Made by a program: the position numbers and the translations under genes
Source: Crossaster papposus
Lineage: Eukaryota; Echinodermata; Asteroidea; Velatida; Solasteridae
Assembly (NCBI GenBank): GCA_037893245.1
Contig: JBAIAA010000117.1
Location: 310,001 to 374,000 of the forward strand
Length of the DNA stretch: 64,000 nt
Direction: 5' to 3'
The notes under the pieces: model-generated
Database searches by the model: none
The model's input: only the letters and a program-made list of their open reading frames with translations
What the model was told of the DNA's origin: nothing
Shown: positions 35,595 to 49,799 of the stretch, piece after piece
Position numbering within the stretch: position 1 is the first letter of the stretch
How the letters are laid out: every line of letters begins with the position of its first letter

Positions 35595-37556
35595 GTTTTT
35601 TTCACCGTCAGAACACAAAATTGACTTCCAACACTCCCAAATGGTCTATAGGCCTCAATGAGCCTAACAAACACTTTTCGGGTTTTCTTCACCGTCAAAA
35701 CACAAAATAGACTTCCAACGCTCCCAAATGGTCTATAGAGCTCATTTAGCCTAACAAACACTTTTCGGGTTTTGTTCACCGCCAGAACACCAAATGGACA
35801 TCCAACGCTCCCAAATGTTGTATAGTGCTCAATGAGCCTAACAAACACTTTTCGGGTTTTTTCACCGTCAGAACACAAAATAGACTTCCAAAGCTCCCAA
35901 ATGGTCTATAGAGCTCATTTAGCCTAACAAACACTTTTCGGGTTTTGTTCACCATCAGAACACGAAATGGACTTCCAACGCTCCCAAATGGTCTATAGCG
36001 CTTAATGAGCCTAACAAACACTTTTTGGTTTTTTTTCACCGTCAGAACACAAAATAGACTTCCAACGCTCCCAAATGGTCTATAGAGCTCATTTAGCCTA
36101 ACAAACACTTTTCGGTTTTTTTCACCGTCAGAACACAAAATTGACTTCCAACACTCCCAAATGGTCTATAGGCCTCAATGAGCCTAACAAACACTTTTCG
36201 GGTTTTCTTCACCGTCAAAACACGAAATGGACTTTCAACACTCCCAAATGGTCTATAGCGCTCAATAAGCCTAACAAACACTTTTCGGGTTTTTCCACCT
36301 TCAGAACACAAAATAGACTTCCAACGCTCCCAAATGGTCTATAGGCCTCAATGAGCCTAACAAACACTTTTCGGGTTTTTTCACCGTCAGAACACAAAAT
36401 AGACTTCCAACGCTCCCAAATGGTCTATAGAGCTCATTTAGCCTAACAAACACTTTTCGGTTTTTTTCACAGCCAGAACACCAAATGGACATCCAACGCT
36501 CTCAAATGTTGTATAGTGCTCAATGAGCCTAACAAACACTTTTCGGGTTTTTTCACCGTCAGAACACAAAATAGACTTCCAACGCTCCCAAATGGTCTAT
36601 AGAGCTCATTTAGCCTAACAAACACTTTTCGGGTTTTGTTCACCATCAGAACACGAAATGGACTTCCAACGCTCCCAAATGGTCTATAGCGCTCAATGAG
36701 CCTAACAAACACTTTTTGGTTTTTTTCACCATCAGCTATAGGCCTCAATGAGCCTAACAAACACTTTTCGGGTTTTTTCACCGTCGGAACACAAAATAGA
36801 CTTCCAACGCTCCTAAATGGTCTATAGAGCTCATTTAGCCTAACAAACACTTTTCGGGTTTTGTTCACCATCAGAACACGAAATGGACTTCCAACGCTCC
36901 CAAATGGTAGCGCTCAATGAGCCTAACAAACACTTTCCGGTTTTTCTCACCGTCAAAACACGAAATGGACTTTCAACACTCCCAAATGGTCTATAGCGCT
37001 TAATAAGCCTAACAAACACTTTTCGGGTTTTTTCACCGTCAGAACACAAATTAGACTTCCAACGCTCCCAAATGGTCTATAGCGCTCATTTAGCCTAACA
37101 AACACTTTTCGTTTTTTTTTCACAGTCAGAACACCAAATGGACTTCCAACACTCCCAAACGGTCTATAGGCCTCAATGAGCCTAACAAACACTTTTCGGT
37201 TTTTTTTCACCATCAGAACACAAAATAGACTTCCAACGCTCCCAAATGGTCTATAGAGCTCATTTAGCCTAACAAACACTTTTCGGTTTTTTTCACCGCC
37301 AGAACACCAAATGGACATCCAACGCTCCCAAATGTTGTATAGTGCTCAATGAGCCTAACAAACACTTTTCGGTTTTTTTCACCGTCAGAACACAAAATAG
37401 ACTTCCAAAGCTCCCAAATGGTCTATAGAGCTCATTTAGCCTAACAAACACTTTTCGGGTTTTGTTCACCATCAGAACACGAAATGGACTTCCAACGCTC
37501 CCAAATGGTCTATAGCGCTCAATGAGCCTAACAAACACTTTTTGGGTTTTTTCACC

Positions 37557-40500
37557 GTCAGAACACAAAATAGACTTCCAACGCTCCCAAATGGTCTATA
37601 GAGCTCATTTAGCCTAACAAACACTTTTCGGTTTTTTTCACCGCCAGAACACCAAATGGACATCCAACGCTCCCAAATGTTGTATAGTGCTCAATGAGCC
37701 TAACAAACACTTTTCGGGTTTTTTCACCGTCAGAACACAAAATAGACTTCCAAAGCTCCCAAATGGTCTATAGAGCTCATTTAGCCTAACAAACACTTTT
37801 CGGGTTTTGTTCACCATCAGAACACGAAATGGACTTCCAACGCTCCCAAATGGTCTATAGCGCTCAATGAGCCTAACAAACACTTTTTGGTTTTTTTCAC
37901 CGTCAGAACACAAAATAGACTTCCAACGCTCCCAAATGGTCTATAGAGCTCATTTAGCCTAACAAACACCTTTCGGTTTTTTTCACCGCCAGAACACCAA
38001 ATGGACATCCAACGCTCCCAAATGTTGTATAGTGCTCAATGAGCCTAACAAACACTTTTCGGGTTTTTTCACCGTCAGAACACAAAATAGACTTCCAACG
38101 CTCCCAAATGGTCTATAGAGCTCATTTAGCCTAACAAACACTTTTCGGGTTTTGTTCACCATCAGAACACGAAATGGACTTCCAATACTCCCAAATGGTC
38201 GATAGCGCTCAATAAGCGTAACAAACACTTTTCGGTTTTTCTCACCGTCAGAACACCAAATGGACATCCAACGCTCCCAAATGTTCTATAGTGCTCAATG
38301 AGCCTAACAAACACTTTTCGGTTTTTTTCACCGTCAGAACACAAAATTGACTTCCAACACTCCCAAATGGTCTATAGGCCTCAATGAGCCTAACAAACAC
38401 TTTTCGGGTTTTCTTCACCGTCAAAACACGAAATGGACTTTCAACACTCCCAAATGGTCTATAGCGCTCAATAAGCCTAACAAACACTTTTCGGGTTTTT
38501 CCACCTTCAGAACACAAAATAGACTTCCAACGCTCCCAAATGGTCTATAGGCCTCAATGAGCCTAACAAACACTTTTCGGGTTTTTTCACCGTCAGAACA
38601 CAAAATAGACTTCCAACGCTCCCAAATGGTCTATAGAGCTCATTTAGCCTAACAAACACTTTTCGTTTTTTTTCACCGCCAGAACACCAAATGGACATCC
38701 AACGCTCCCAAATGTTGTATAGTGCTCAATGAGCCTAACAAACACTTTTCGGTTTTTTTCACCGTCAGAACACAAAATAGACTTCCAACGCTCCCAAATG
38801 GTCTATAGAGCTCATTTAGCCTAACAAACACTTTTCGGGTTTTGTTCACCATCAGAACACGAAATGGACTTCCAACGCTCCCAAATGGTCTATAGCGCTC
38901 AATGAGCCTAACAAACACTTTTCGGTTTTTTTTCACCGTCAGAACACCAAATGGACTTCCAACACTCCCAAACGGTCTATAGGCCTCAATGAGCCTAACA
39001 AACACTTTTCAAGTTTTTTCACCGTCAGAACACAAAATAGACTTCCAACGCTCCCAAATGGTCTATAGAACTCATTTAGCCTAACAAACCCTTTTCGGTT
39101 TTTTTTCACCATCAGAACACGAAATGGACTTCCAATACTCCCAAATGGTCTATAGAGCTCATTGAGCCTAACAAACACTTTTCGGTTTTTTTCACCATCA
39201 GAACACGAAATGGACTTCCAATACTCCCAAATGGTCGATAGCGCTCAATAAGCGTAACAAACACTTTTCGGTTTTTCTCACCGTCAGAACACCAAATGGA
39301 CATCAAACGCTCCCAAATGTTCTATAATGCTCATTGAGCCTAACAAACACTTTTCGGGTTTTGTTCACCATCAGCTATAGGCCTCAATGAGCCTAACAAA
39401 CACTTTTCGGGTTTTTTCACCCTCAGAACACAAAATTGACTTCCAACACTCCCAAATGGTCTATAGGCCTCAATGAGCCTAACAAACACTTTTCGGGTTT
39501 TCTTCACCGTCAAAACACGAAATGGACTTTCAACACTCCCAAATGGTCTATAGCGCTCAATAAGCCTAACAAACACTTTTCGGGTTTTTCCACCTTCAGA
39601 ACACAAAATAGACTTCCAACGCTCACAAATGGTCTATAGGCCTCAATGAGCCTAACAAACACTTTTCGGGTTTTTTCACCGTCAGAACACAAAATAGACT
39701 TCCAACGCTCCCAAATGGTCTATAGAGCTCATTTAGCCTAACAAACACTTTTCGGTTTTTTTCACCGCCAGAACACCAAATGGACATCCAACGCTCCCAA
39801 ATGTTGTATAGTGCTCAATGAGCCTAACAAACACTTTTCGGGTTTTTTCACCGTCAGAACACATAATAGACTTCCAACGCTCCTAAATGGTCTATAGAGC
39901 TCATTTAGCCTAACAAACACTTTTCGGGTTTTGTTCACCATCAGAACACGAAATGGACTTCCAACGCTCCCAAATGGTAGCGCTCAATGAGCCTAACAAA
40001 CACTTTTCGGTTTTTTTCACCATCAGCTATAGGCCTCAATGAGCCTAACAAACACTTTTCGGGTTTTTTCACCGTCAGAACACAAAATAGACTTCCAACG
40101 CTCCCAAATGGTCTATAGAGCTCATTTAGCCTAACAAACACTTTTCGGTTTTTTTCACCGCCAGAACACCAAATGGACATCCAACGCTCCCAAATGTTGT
40201 ATAGTGCTCAATGAGCCTAACAAACACTTTTCGGGTTTTTTCACCGTCAGAACACAAAATAGACTTCCAACGCTCCCAAATGGTCTATAGAGCTCATTTA
40301 GCCTAACAAACACTTTTCGGGTTTTGTTCACCATCAGAACACGAAATGGACTTCCAACGCTCCCAAATGGTCTATAGCGCTCAATGAGCCTAACAAACAC
40401 TTTTCGGTTTTTTTCACCATCAGCTATAGGCCTCAATGAGCCTAACAAACACTTTTCGGGTTTTTTCACCGTCGGAACACAAAATAGACTTCCAACGCTC

Positions 40501-40606
40501 CTAAATGGTCTATAGAGCTCATTTAGCCTAACAAACACTTTTCGGGTTTTGTTCACCATCAGAACACGAAATGGACTTTCAACACTCCCAAATGGTCTAT
40601 AGCGCT
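37557..40606. repeat. Segmental duplication block, copy 1 (partner 46316-49365)
   Basis: Three kilobases match 46316-49365 at a constant offset of 8759 bp. Shared private variants are AACACCTTTCGG near 37966 and 46725, TATAGAACTC near 39064 and 47823, ACATCAAACGCTCCC near 39300 and 48059, TAATGCTCATTGAGCC near 39324 and 48083, and ACACATAATAG near 39860 and 48619. The match stops at 40607, where GCGCTTAATAAG meets GCGCTCAATGAG. Confidence 0.88.
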
Positions 40607-41499
40607 TAATAAGCCTAACAAACACTTTTCGGGTTTTTTCACCGTCAGAACACAAATTAGACTTCCAACGCTCCCAAATGGTCTATAGCGCTCATTTAGC
40701 CTAACAAACACTTTTCGGGTTTTTTTCACAGTCAGAACACCAAATGGACTTCCAACGCTCCCAAATGGTAGCGCTCAATGAGCCTAACAAACACTTTTCG
40801 GTTTTTTTCACCATCAGCTATAGGCCTCAATGAGCCTAACAAACACTTTTCGGGTTTTTTCACCGTCAGAACACAAAATAGACTTCCAACGCTCCCAAAT
40901 GGTCTATAGAGCTCATTTAGCCTAACAAACACTTTTCGGTTTTTTTCACCGCCAGAACACCAAATGGACATCCAACGCTCCCAAATGTTGTATAGTGCTC
41001 AATGAGCCTAACAAACACTTTTCGGGTTTTTTCACCGTCAGAACACAAAATAGACTTCCAACGCTCCCAAATGGTCTATAGAGCTCATTTAGCCTAACAA
41101 ACACTTTTCGGGTTTTGTTCACCATCAGAACACGAAATGGACTTCCAATACTCCCAAATGGTCGATAGCGCTCAATAAGCGTAACAAACACTTTTCGGTT
41201 TTTCTCACCGTCAGAACACCAAATGGACATCCAACGCTCCCAAATGTTCTATAGTGCTCAATGAGCCTAACAAACACTTTTCGGGTTTTGTTCACCATCA
41301 GCTATAGGCCTCAATGAGCCTAACAAACACTTTTCGGTTTTTTTTCACCGTCAGAACACAAAATTGACTTCCAACACTCCCAAATGGTCTATAGGCCTCA
41401 ATGAGCCTAACAAACACTTTTCGGGTTTTCTTCACCGTCAAAACACGAAATGGACTTTCAACACTCCCAAATGGTCTATAGCGCTCAATAAGCCTAACA

Positions 41500-42900
41500 A
41501 ACACTTTTCGAGTTTTTCCACCTTCAGAACACAAAATAGACTTCCAACGCTCCCAAATGGTCTATAGGCCTCAATGAGCCTAACAAACACTTTTCGGGTT
41601 TTTTCACCGTCAGAACACAAAATAGACTTCCAACGCTCCCAAATGGTCTATAGAGCTCATTTAGCCTAACAAACACTTTTCGGTTTTTTTCACCGCCAGA
41701 ACACCAAATGGACATCCAACGCTCCCAAATGTTGTATAGTGCTCAATGAGCCTAACAAACACTTTTCGGGTTTTTTCACCGTCAGAACACAAAATAGACT
41801 TCCAAAGCTCCCAAATGGTCTATAGAGCTCATTTAGCCTAACAAACACTTTTCGGGTTTTGTTCACCATCAGAACACGAAATGGACTTCCAACGCTCCCA
41901 AATGGTCTATAGCGCTCAATGAGCCTAACAAACACTTTTTGGGTTTTTTCACCGTCAGAACACAAAATAGACTTCCAACGCTCCCAAATGGTCTATAGAG
42001 CTCATTTAGCCTAACAAACACTTTTCGGTTTTTTTCACCGCCAGAACACCAAATGGACATCCAACGCTCCCAAATGTTGTATAGTGCTCAATGAGCCTAA
42101 CAAACACTTTTCGGGTTTTTTCACCGTCAGAACACAAAATAGACTTCCAACGCTCCCAAATGGTCTATAGAGCTCATTTAGCCTAACAAACACTTTTCGG
42201 GTTTTGTTCACCATCAGAACACGAAATGGACTTCCAATACTCCCAAATGGTCGATAGCGCTCAATAAGCGTAACAAACACTTTTCGGTTTTTCTCACCGT
42301 CAGAACACCAAATGGACTTCCAACGCTCCCAAATGGTCTATAGCGCTCATTTAGCCTAACAAACACTTTTCGGTTTTTTTTCACCGTCAGAACACCAAAT
42401 GGACTTCCAACACTCCCAAACGGTCTATAGGCCTCAATGAGCCTAACAAACACTTTTCAAGTTTTTTCACCGTCAGAACACAAAATAGACTTCCAACGCT
42501 CCCAAATGGTCTATAGAGCTCATTTAGCCTAACAAACCCTTTTCGGTTTTTTTTCACCATCAGAACACGAAATGGACTTCCAATACTCCCAAATGGTCTA
42601 TAGAGCTCATTGAGCCTAACAAACACTTTTCGGTTTTTTTCACCATCAGAACACGAAATGGACTTCCAATACTCCCAAATGGTCGATAGCGCTCAATAAG
42701 CGTAACAAACACTTTTCGGTTTTTCTCACCGTCAGAACACCAAATGGACATCCAACGCTCCCAAATGTTCTATAATGCTCAATGAGCCTAACAAACACTT
42801 TTCGGGTTTTGTTCACCATCAGCTATAGGCCTCAATGAGCCTAACAAACACTTTTCGGGTTTTTTCACCCTCAGAACACAAAATTGACTTCCAACACTCC
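41500..42900. repeat. Block matching 5.99-7.42 kb, 16.77-18.0 kb and 51.3-53.0 kb
   Basis: The subtype order from about 41.5 to 42.9 kb is the same as at 6.0-7.4 kb (offset 35483), 16.8-18.0 kb (offset 24923) and 51.3-53.0 kb (offset about 9592). It carries the CAAACGG cassette, TTTTCAAGTTTTTT and AACAAACCCTTTTCGG. This is the most widely dispersed cassette in the window. Confidence 0.72.
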
Positions 42901-43554
42901 CAAATGGTCTATAGGCCTCAATGAGCCTAACAAACACTTTTCGGGTTTTCTTCACCGTCAAAACACGAAATGGACTTTCAACACTCCCAAATGGTCTATA
43001 GCGCTCAATAAGCCTAACAAACACTTTTCGGGTTTTTCCACCTTCAGAACACAAAATAGACTTCCAACGCTCACAAATGGTCTATAGGCCTCAATGAGCC
43101 TAACAAACACTTTTCGGGTTTTTTCACCGTCAGAACACAAAATAGACTTCCAACGCTCCCAAATGGTCTATAGAGCTCATTTAGCCTAACAAACACTTTT
43201 CGGTTTTTTACCGCCAGAACACCAAATGGACATCCAACGCTCCCAAATGTTGTATAGTGCTCAATGAGCCTAACAAACACTTTTCGGGTTTTTTCACCGT
43301 CAGAACACAAAATAGACTTCCAACGCTCCTAAATGGTCTATAGAGCTCATTTAGCCTAACAAACACTTTTCGGGTTTTGTTCACCATCAGAACACGAAAT
43401 GGACTTCCAACGCTCCCAAATGGTAGCGCTCAATGAGCCTAACAAACACTTTTCGGGTTTTTTCACCATCAGCTATAGGCCTCAATGAGCCTAACAAACA
43501 CTTTTCGGGTTTTTTCACCGTCAGAACACAAAATAGACTTCCAACGCTCTCAAA

Positions 43555-46515
43555 TGGTCTATAGAGCTCATTTAGCCTAACAAACACTTTTCGTTTTTTT
43601 TCACCGCCAGAACACCAAATGGACATCCAACGCTCCCAAATATTGTATAGTGCTCAATGAGCCTAACAAACACTTTTCGGGTTTTTTCACCGTCAGAACA
43701 CAAAATAGACTTCCAACGCTCCCAAATGGTCTATAGAGCTCATTTAGCCTAACAAACACTTTTCGGGTTTTGTTCACCATCAGAACACGAAATGGACTTC
43801 CAATACTCCCAAATGGTCGATAGCGCTCAATAAGCGTAACAAACACCTTTCGGTTTTTCTCACCGTCAGAACACCAAATGGACATCCAACGCTCCCAAAT
43901 GTTCTATAGTGCTCAATGAGCCTAACAAACACTTTTCGGGTTTTGTTCACCATCAGCTATAGGCCTCAATGAGCCTAACAAACACTTTTCGGGTTTTTTC
44001 ACCGTCAGAACACAAAATTGACTTCCAACACTCCCAAATGGTCTATAGGCCTCAATGAGCCTAACAAACACTTTTCGGGTTTTCTTCACCGTCAAAACAC
44101 GAAATGGACTTTCAACACTCCCAAATGGTCTATAGCGCTCAATAAGCCTAACAAACACTTTTCGAGTTTTTCCACCTTCAGAACACAAAATAGACTTCCA
44201 ACGCTCCCAAATGGTCTATAGGCCTCAATGAGCCTAACAAACACTTTTCGGGTTTTTTCACCGTCAGAAAACAAAATAGACTTCCAACGCTCCCAAATGG
44301 TCTATAGAGCTCATTTAGCCTAACAAACACTTTTCGGTTTTTTTCACCGCCAGAACACCAAATGGACATCCAACGCTCCCAAATGTTGTATAGTGCTCAA
44401 TGAGCCTAACAAACACTTTTCGGGTTTTTTCATCGTCAGAACACAAAATAGACTTCCAACGCTCCCAAATGGTCTATAGAGCTCATTTAGCCTAACAAAC
44501 ACTTTTCGGTTTTTTTCACCGCCAGAACACCAAATGGACATCCAACGCTCCCAAATGTTGTATAGTGCTCAATGAGCCTAACAAACACTTTTCGGGTTTT
44601 GTTCACCATCAGAACACGAAATGGACTTCCAATACTCCCAAATGGTCGATAGCGCTCAATAAGCGTAACAAACACTTTTCGGTTTTTCTCACCGTCAGAA
44701 CACCAAATGGACATCCAACGCTCCCAAATGTTCTATAGTGCTCAATGAGCCTAACAAACACTTTTCGGTTTTTTTCACCATCAGAACACGAAATGGACTT
44801 CCAACGCTCCCAAATGGTCTATAGCGCTCAATGAGCCTAACAAACACTTTTCGGTTTTTTTCACCATCAGCTATAGGCCTCAATGAGCCTAACAAACACT
44901 TTTCGGGTTTTTTCACCGTCAGAACACAAAATAGACTTCCAACGCTCCCAAATGGTCTATAGAGCTCATTTAGCCTAACAAACACTTTTCGGTTTTTTTC
45001 ACCGCCAGAACACCAAATGGACATCCAACGCTCCCAAATGTTGTATAGTGCTCAATGAGCCTAACAAACACTTTTCGGGTTTTTTCACCGTCAGAACACA
45101 AAATAGACTTCCAACGCTCCCAAATGGTCTATAGAGCTCATTTAGCCTAACAAACACTTTTCGGGTTTTGTTCACCATCAGAACACGAAATGGACTTCCA
45201 ATACTCCCAAATGGTCGATAGCGCTCAATAAGCGTAACAAACACTTTTCGGTTTTTCTCACCGTCAGAACACCAAATGGACATCCAACGCTCCCAAATGT
45301 TCTATAGTGCTCAATGAGCCTAACAAACACTTTTCGGGTTTTGTTCACCATCAGCTATAGGCCTCAATGAGCCTAACAAACACTTTTCGGTTTTTTTCAC
45401 CGTCAGAACACAAAATTGACTTCCAACACTCCCAAATGGTCTATAGGCCTCAATGAGCCTAACAAACACTTTTCGGGTTTTCTTCACCGTCAAAACACGA
45501 AATGGACTTTCAACACTCCCAAATGGTCTATAGCGCTCAATAAGCCTAACAAACACTTTTCGAGTTTTTCCACCTTCAGAACACAAAATAGACTTCCAAC
45601 GCTCCCAAATGGTCTATAGGCCTCAATGAGCCTAACAAACACTTTTCGGGTTTTTTCACCGTCAGAAAACAAAATAGACTTCCAACGCTCCCAAATGGTC
45701 TATAGAGCTCATTTAGCCTAACAAACACTTTTCGTTTTTTTTCACCGCCAGAACACCAAATGGACATCCAACGCTCCCAAATGTTGTATAGTGCTCAATG
45801 AGCCTAACAAACACTTTTCGGGTTTTTTCATCGTCAGAACACAAAATAGACTTCCAACGCTCCCAAATGGTCTATAGAGCTCATTTAGCCTAACAAACAC
45901 TTTTCGGTTTTTTTCACCGCCAGAACACCAAATGGACATCCAACGCTCCCAAATGTTGTATAGTGCTCAATGAGCCTAACAAACACTTTTCGGGTTTTGT
46001 TCACCATCAGAACACGAAATGGACTTCCAATACTCCCAAATGGTCGATAGCGCTCAATAAGCGTAACAAACACTTTTCGGTTTTTCTCACCGTCAGAACA
46101 CCAAATGGACATCCAACGCTCCCAAATGTTCTATAGTGCTCAATGAGCCTAACAAACACTTTTCGGTTTTTTTCACCATCAGAACACGAAATGGACTTCC
46201 AACGCTCCCAAATGGTCTATAGCGCTCAATGAGCCTAACAAACACTTTTCGGTTTTTTTCACCATCAGCTATAGGCCTCAATGAGCCTAACAAACACTTT
46301 TCGGGTTTTTTCACAGTCAGAACACAAAATAGACTTCCAACGCTCCCAAATGGTCTATAGAGCTCATTTAGCCTAACAAACACTTTTCGGTTTTTTTCAC
46401 CGCCAGAACACCAAATGGACATCCAACGCTCCCAAATGTTGTATAGTGCTCAATGAGCCTAACAAACACTTTTCGGGTTTTTTCACCGTCAGAACACAAA
46501 ATAGACTTCCAAAGC
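43555..46515. repeat. 1398-bp higher-order repeat, locus 2, ~2.1 copies
   Basis: Junctions at 43956 and 45354, and at 44870 and 46268, are 1398 bp apart, 17 monomers per unit. Both copies share CAGAAAACAAAATAG (near 44268 and 45666) and TTCATCGTCAGAAC (near 44429 and 45827). About 2 kb of it matches 11523-13541 at an offset of 32078 bp, including CAGAAAACAAAATAG, so the unit was amplified at two loci. Confidence 0.84.
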
Positions 46516-49365
46516 TCCCAAATGGTCTATAGAGCTCATTTAGCCTAACAAACACTTTTCGGGTTTTGTTCACCATCAGAACACGAAATGGACTTCCAAC
46601 GCTCCCAAATGGTCTATAGCGCTCAATGAGCCTAACAAACACTTTTTGGTTTTTTTCACCGTCAGAACACAAAATAGACTTCCAACGCTCCCAAATGGTC
46701 TATAGAGCTCATTTAGCCTAACAAACACCTTTCGGTTTTTTTCACCGCCAGAACACCAAATGGACATCCAACGCTCCCAAATGTTGTATAGTGCTCAATG
46801 AGCCTAACAAACACTTTTCGGGTTTTTTCACCGTCAGAACACAAAATAGACTTCCAACGCTCCCAAATGGTCTATAGAGCTCATTTAGCCTAACAAACAC
46901 TTTTCGGGTTTTGTTCACCATCAGAACACGAAATGGACTTCCAATACTCCCAAATGGTCGATAGCGCTCAATAAGCGTAACAAACACTTTTCGGTTTTTC
47001 TCACCGTCAGAACACCAAATGGACATCCAACGCTCCCAAATGTTCTATAGTGCTCAATGAGCCTAACAAACACTTTTCGGTTTTTTTCACCGTCAGAACA
47101 CAAAATTGACTTCCAACACTCCCAAATGGTCTATAGGCCTCAATGAGCCTAACAAACACTTTTCGGGTTTTCTTCACCGTCAAAACACGAAATGGACTTT
47201 CAACACTCCCAAATGGTCTATAGCGCTCAATAAGCCTAACAAACACTTTTCGGGTTTTTCCACCTTCAGAACACAAAATAGACTTCCAACGCTCCCAAAT
47301 GGTCTATAGGCCTCAATGAGCCTAACAAACACTTTTCGGGTTTTTTCACCGTCAGAACACAAAATAGACTTCCAACGCTCCCAAATGGTCTATAGAGCTC
47401 ATTTAGCCTAACAAACACTTTTCGTTTTTTTTCACCGCCAGAACACCAAATGGACATCCAACGCTCCCAAATGTTGTATAGTGCTCAATGAGCCTAACAA
47501 ACACTTTTCGGTTTTTTTCACCGTCAGAACACAAAATAGACTTCCAACGCTCCCAAATGGTCTATAGAGCTCATTTAGCCTAACAAACACTTTTCGGGTT
47601 TTGTTCACCATCAGAACACGAAATGGACTTCCAACGCTCCCAAATGGTCTATAGCGCTCAATGAGCCTAACAAACACTTTTCGGTTTTTTTTCACCGTCA
47701 GAACACCAAATGGACTTCCAACACTCCCAAACGGTCTATAGGCCTCAATGAGCCTAACAAACACTTTTCAAGTTTTTTCACCGTCAGAACACAAAATAGA
47801 CTTCCAACGCTCCCAAATGGTCTATAGAACTCATTTAGCCTAACAAACCCTTTTCGGTTTTTTTTCACCATCAGAACACGAAATGGACTTCCAATACTCC
47901 CAAATGGTCTATAGAGCTCATTGAGCCTAACAAACACTTTTCGGTTTTTTTCACCATCAGAACACGAAATGGACTTCCAATACTCCCAAATGGTCGATAG
48001 CGCTCAATAAGCGTAACAAACACTTTTCGGTTTTTCTCACCGTCAGAACACCAAATGGACATCAAACGCTCCCAAATGTTCTATAATGCTCATTGAGCCT
48101 AACAAACACTTTTCGGGTTTTGTTCACCATCAGCTATAGGCCTCAATGAGCCTAACAAACACTTTTCGGTTTTTTTCACCCTCAGAACACAAAATTGACT
48201 TCCAACACTCCCAAATGGTCTATAGGCCTCAATGAGCCTAACAAACACTTTTCGGGTTTTCTTCACCGTCAAAACACGAAATGGACTTTCAACACTCCCA
48301 AATGGTCTATAGCGCTCAATAAGCCTAACAAACACTTTTCGGGTTTTTCCACCTTCAGAACACAAAATAGACTTCCAACGCTCACAAATGGTCTATAGGC
48401 CTCAATGAGCCTAACAAACACTTTTCGGGTTTTTTCACCGTCAGAACACAAAATAGACTTCCAACGCTCCCAAATGGTCTATAGAGCTCATTTAGCCTAA
48501 CAAACACTTTTCGGTTTTTTTCACCGCCAGAACACCAAATGGACATCCAACGCTCCCAAATGTTGTATAGTGCTCAATGAGCCTAACAAACACTTTTCGG
48601 TTTTTTTCACCGTCAGAACACATAATAGACTTCCAACGCTCCTAAATGGTCTATAGAGCTCATTTAGCCTAACAAACACTTTTCGGGTTTTGTTCACCAT
48701 CAGAACACGAAATGGACTTCCAACGCTCCCAAATGGTAGCGCTCAATGAGCCTAACAAACACTTTTCGGTTTTTTTCACCATCAGCTATAGGCCTCAATG
48801 AGCCTAACAAACACTTTTCGGGTTTTTTCACCGTCAGAACACAAAATAGACTTCCAACGCTCCCAAATGGTCTATAGAGCTCATTTAGCCTAACAAACAC
48901 TTTTCGGTTTTTTTCACCGCCAGAACACCAAATGGACATCCAACGCTCCCAAATGTTGTATAGTGCTCAATGAGCCTAACAAACACTTTTCGGGTTTTTT
49001 CACCGTCAGAACACAAAATAGACTTCCAACGCTCCGAAATGGTCTATAGAGCTCATTTAGCCTAACAAACACTTTTCGGGTTTTGTTCACCATCAGAACA
49101 CGAAATGGACTTCCAACGCTCCCAAATGGTCTATAGCGCTCAATGAGCCTAACAAACACTTTTCGGTTTTTTTCACCATCAGCTATAGGCCTCAATGAGC
49201 CTAACAAACACTTTTCGGGTTTTTTCACCGTCGGAACACAAAATAGACTTCCAACGCTCCTAAATGGTCTATAGAGCTCATTTAGCCTAACAAACACTTT
49301 TCGGGTTTTGTTCACCATCAGAACACGAAATGGACTTTCAACACTCCCAAATGGTCTATAGCGCT
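46316..49365. repeat. Segmental duplication block, copy 2 (partner 37557-40606)
   Basis: This is the second copy of the 3-kb block. Differences noticed are CGGTTTTTTTCACCCTC near 48170, CGGTTTTTTTCACCGTC near 48600, and GCTCCGAAATGG near 49034. The offset corresponds to 106 monomers after restoring 11 boundary deletions and three 4-bp deletions. Confidence 0.87.
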
Positions 49366-49799
49366 CAATGAGCCTAACAAACACTTTTTGGGTTTTTTCA
49401 CCGTCAGAACACAAAATAGACTTCCAACGCTCCCAAATGGTCTATAGAGCTCATTTAGCCTAACAAACACTTTTCGGTTTTTTTTCACCATCAGAACACG
49501 AAATGGACTTCCAATACTCCCAAATGGTCTATAGAGCTCATTGAGCCTAACAAACACTTTTCGGTTTTTTTCACCATCAGAACACGAAATGGACTTCCAA
49601 TACTCCCAAATGGTCGATAGCGCTCAATAAGCGTAACAAACACTTTTCGGTTTTTCTCACCGTCAGAACACCAAATGGACATCCAACGCTCCCAAATGTT
49701 CTATAATGCTCAATGAGCCTAACAAACACTTTTCGGGTTTTGTTCACCATCAGCTATAGGCCTCAATGAGCCTAACAAACACTTTTCGGGTTTTTTCAC

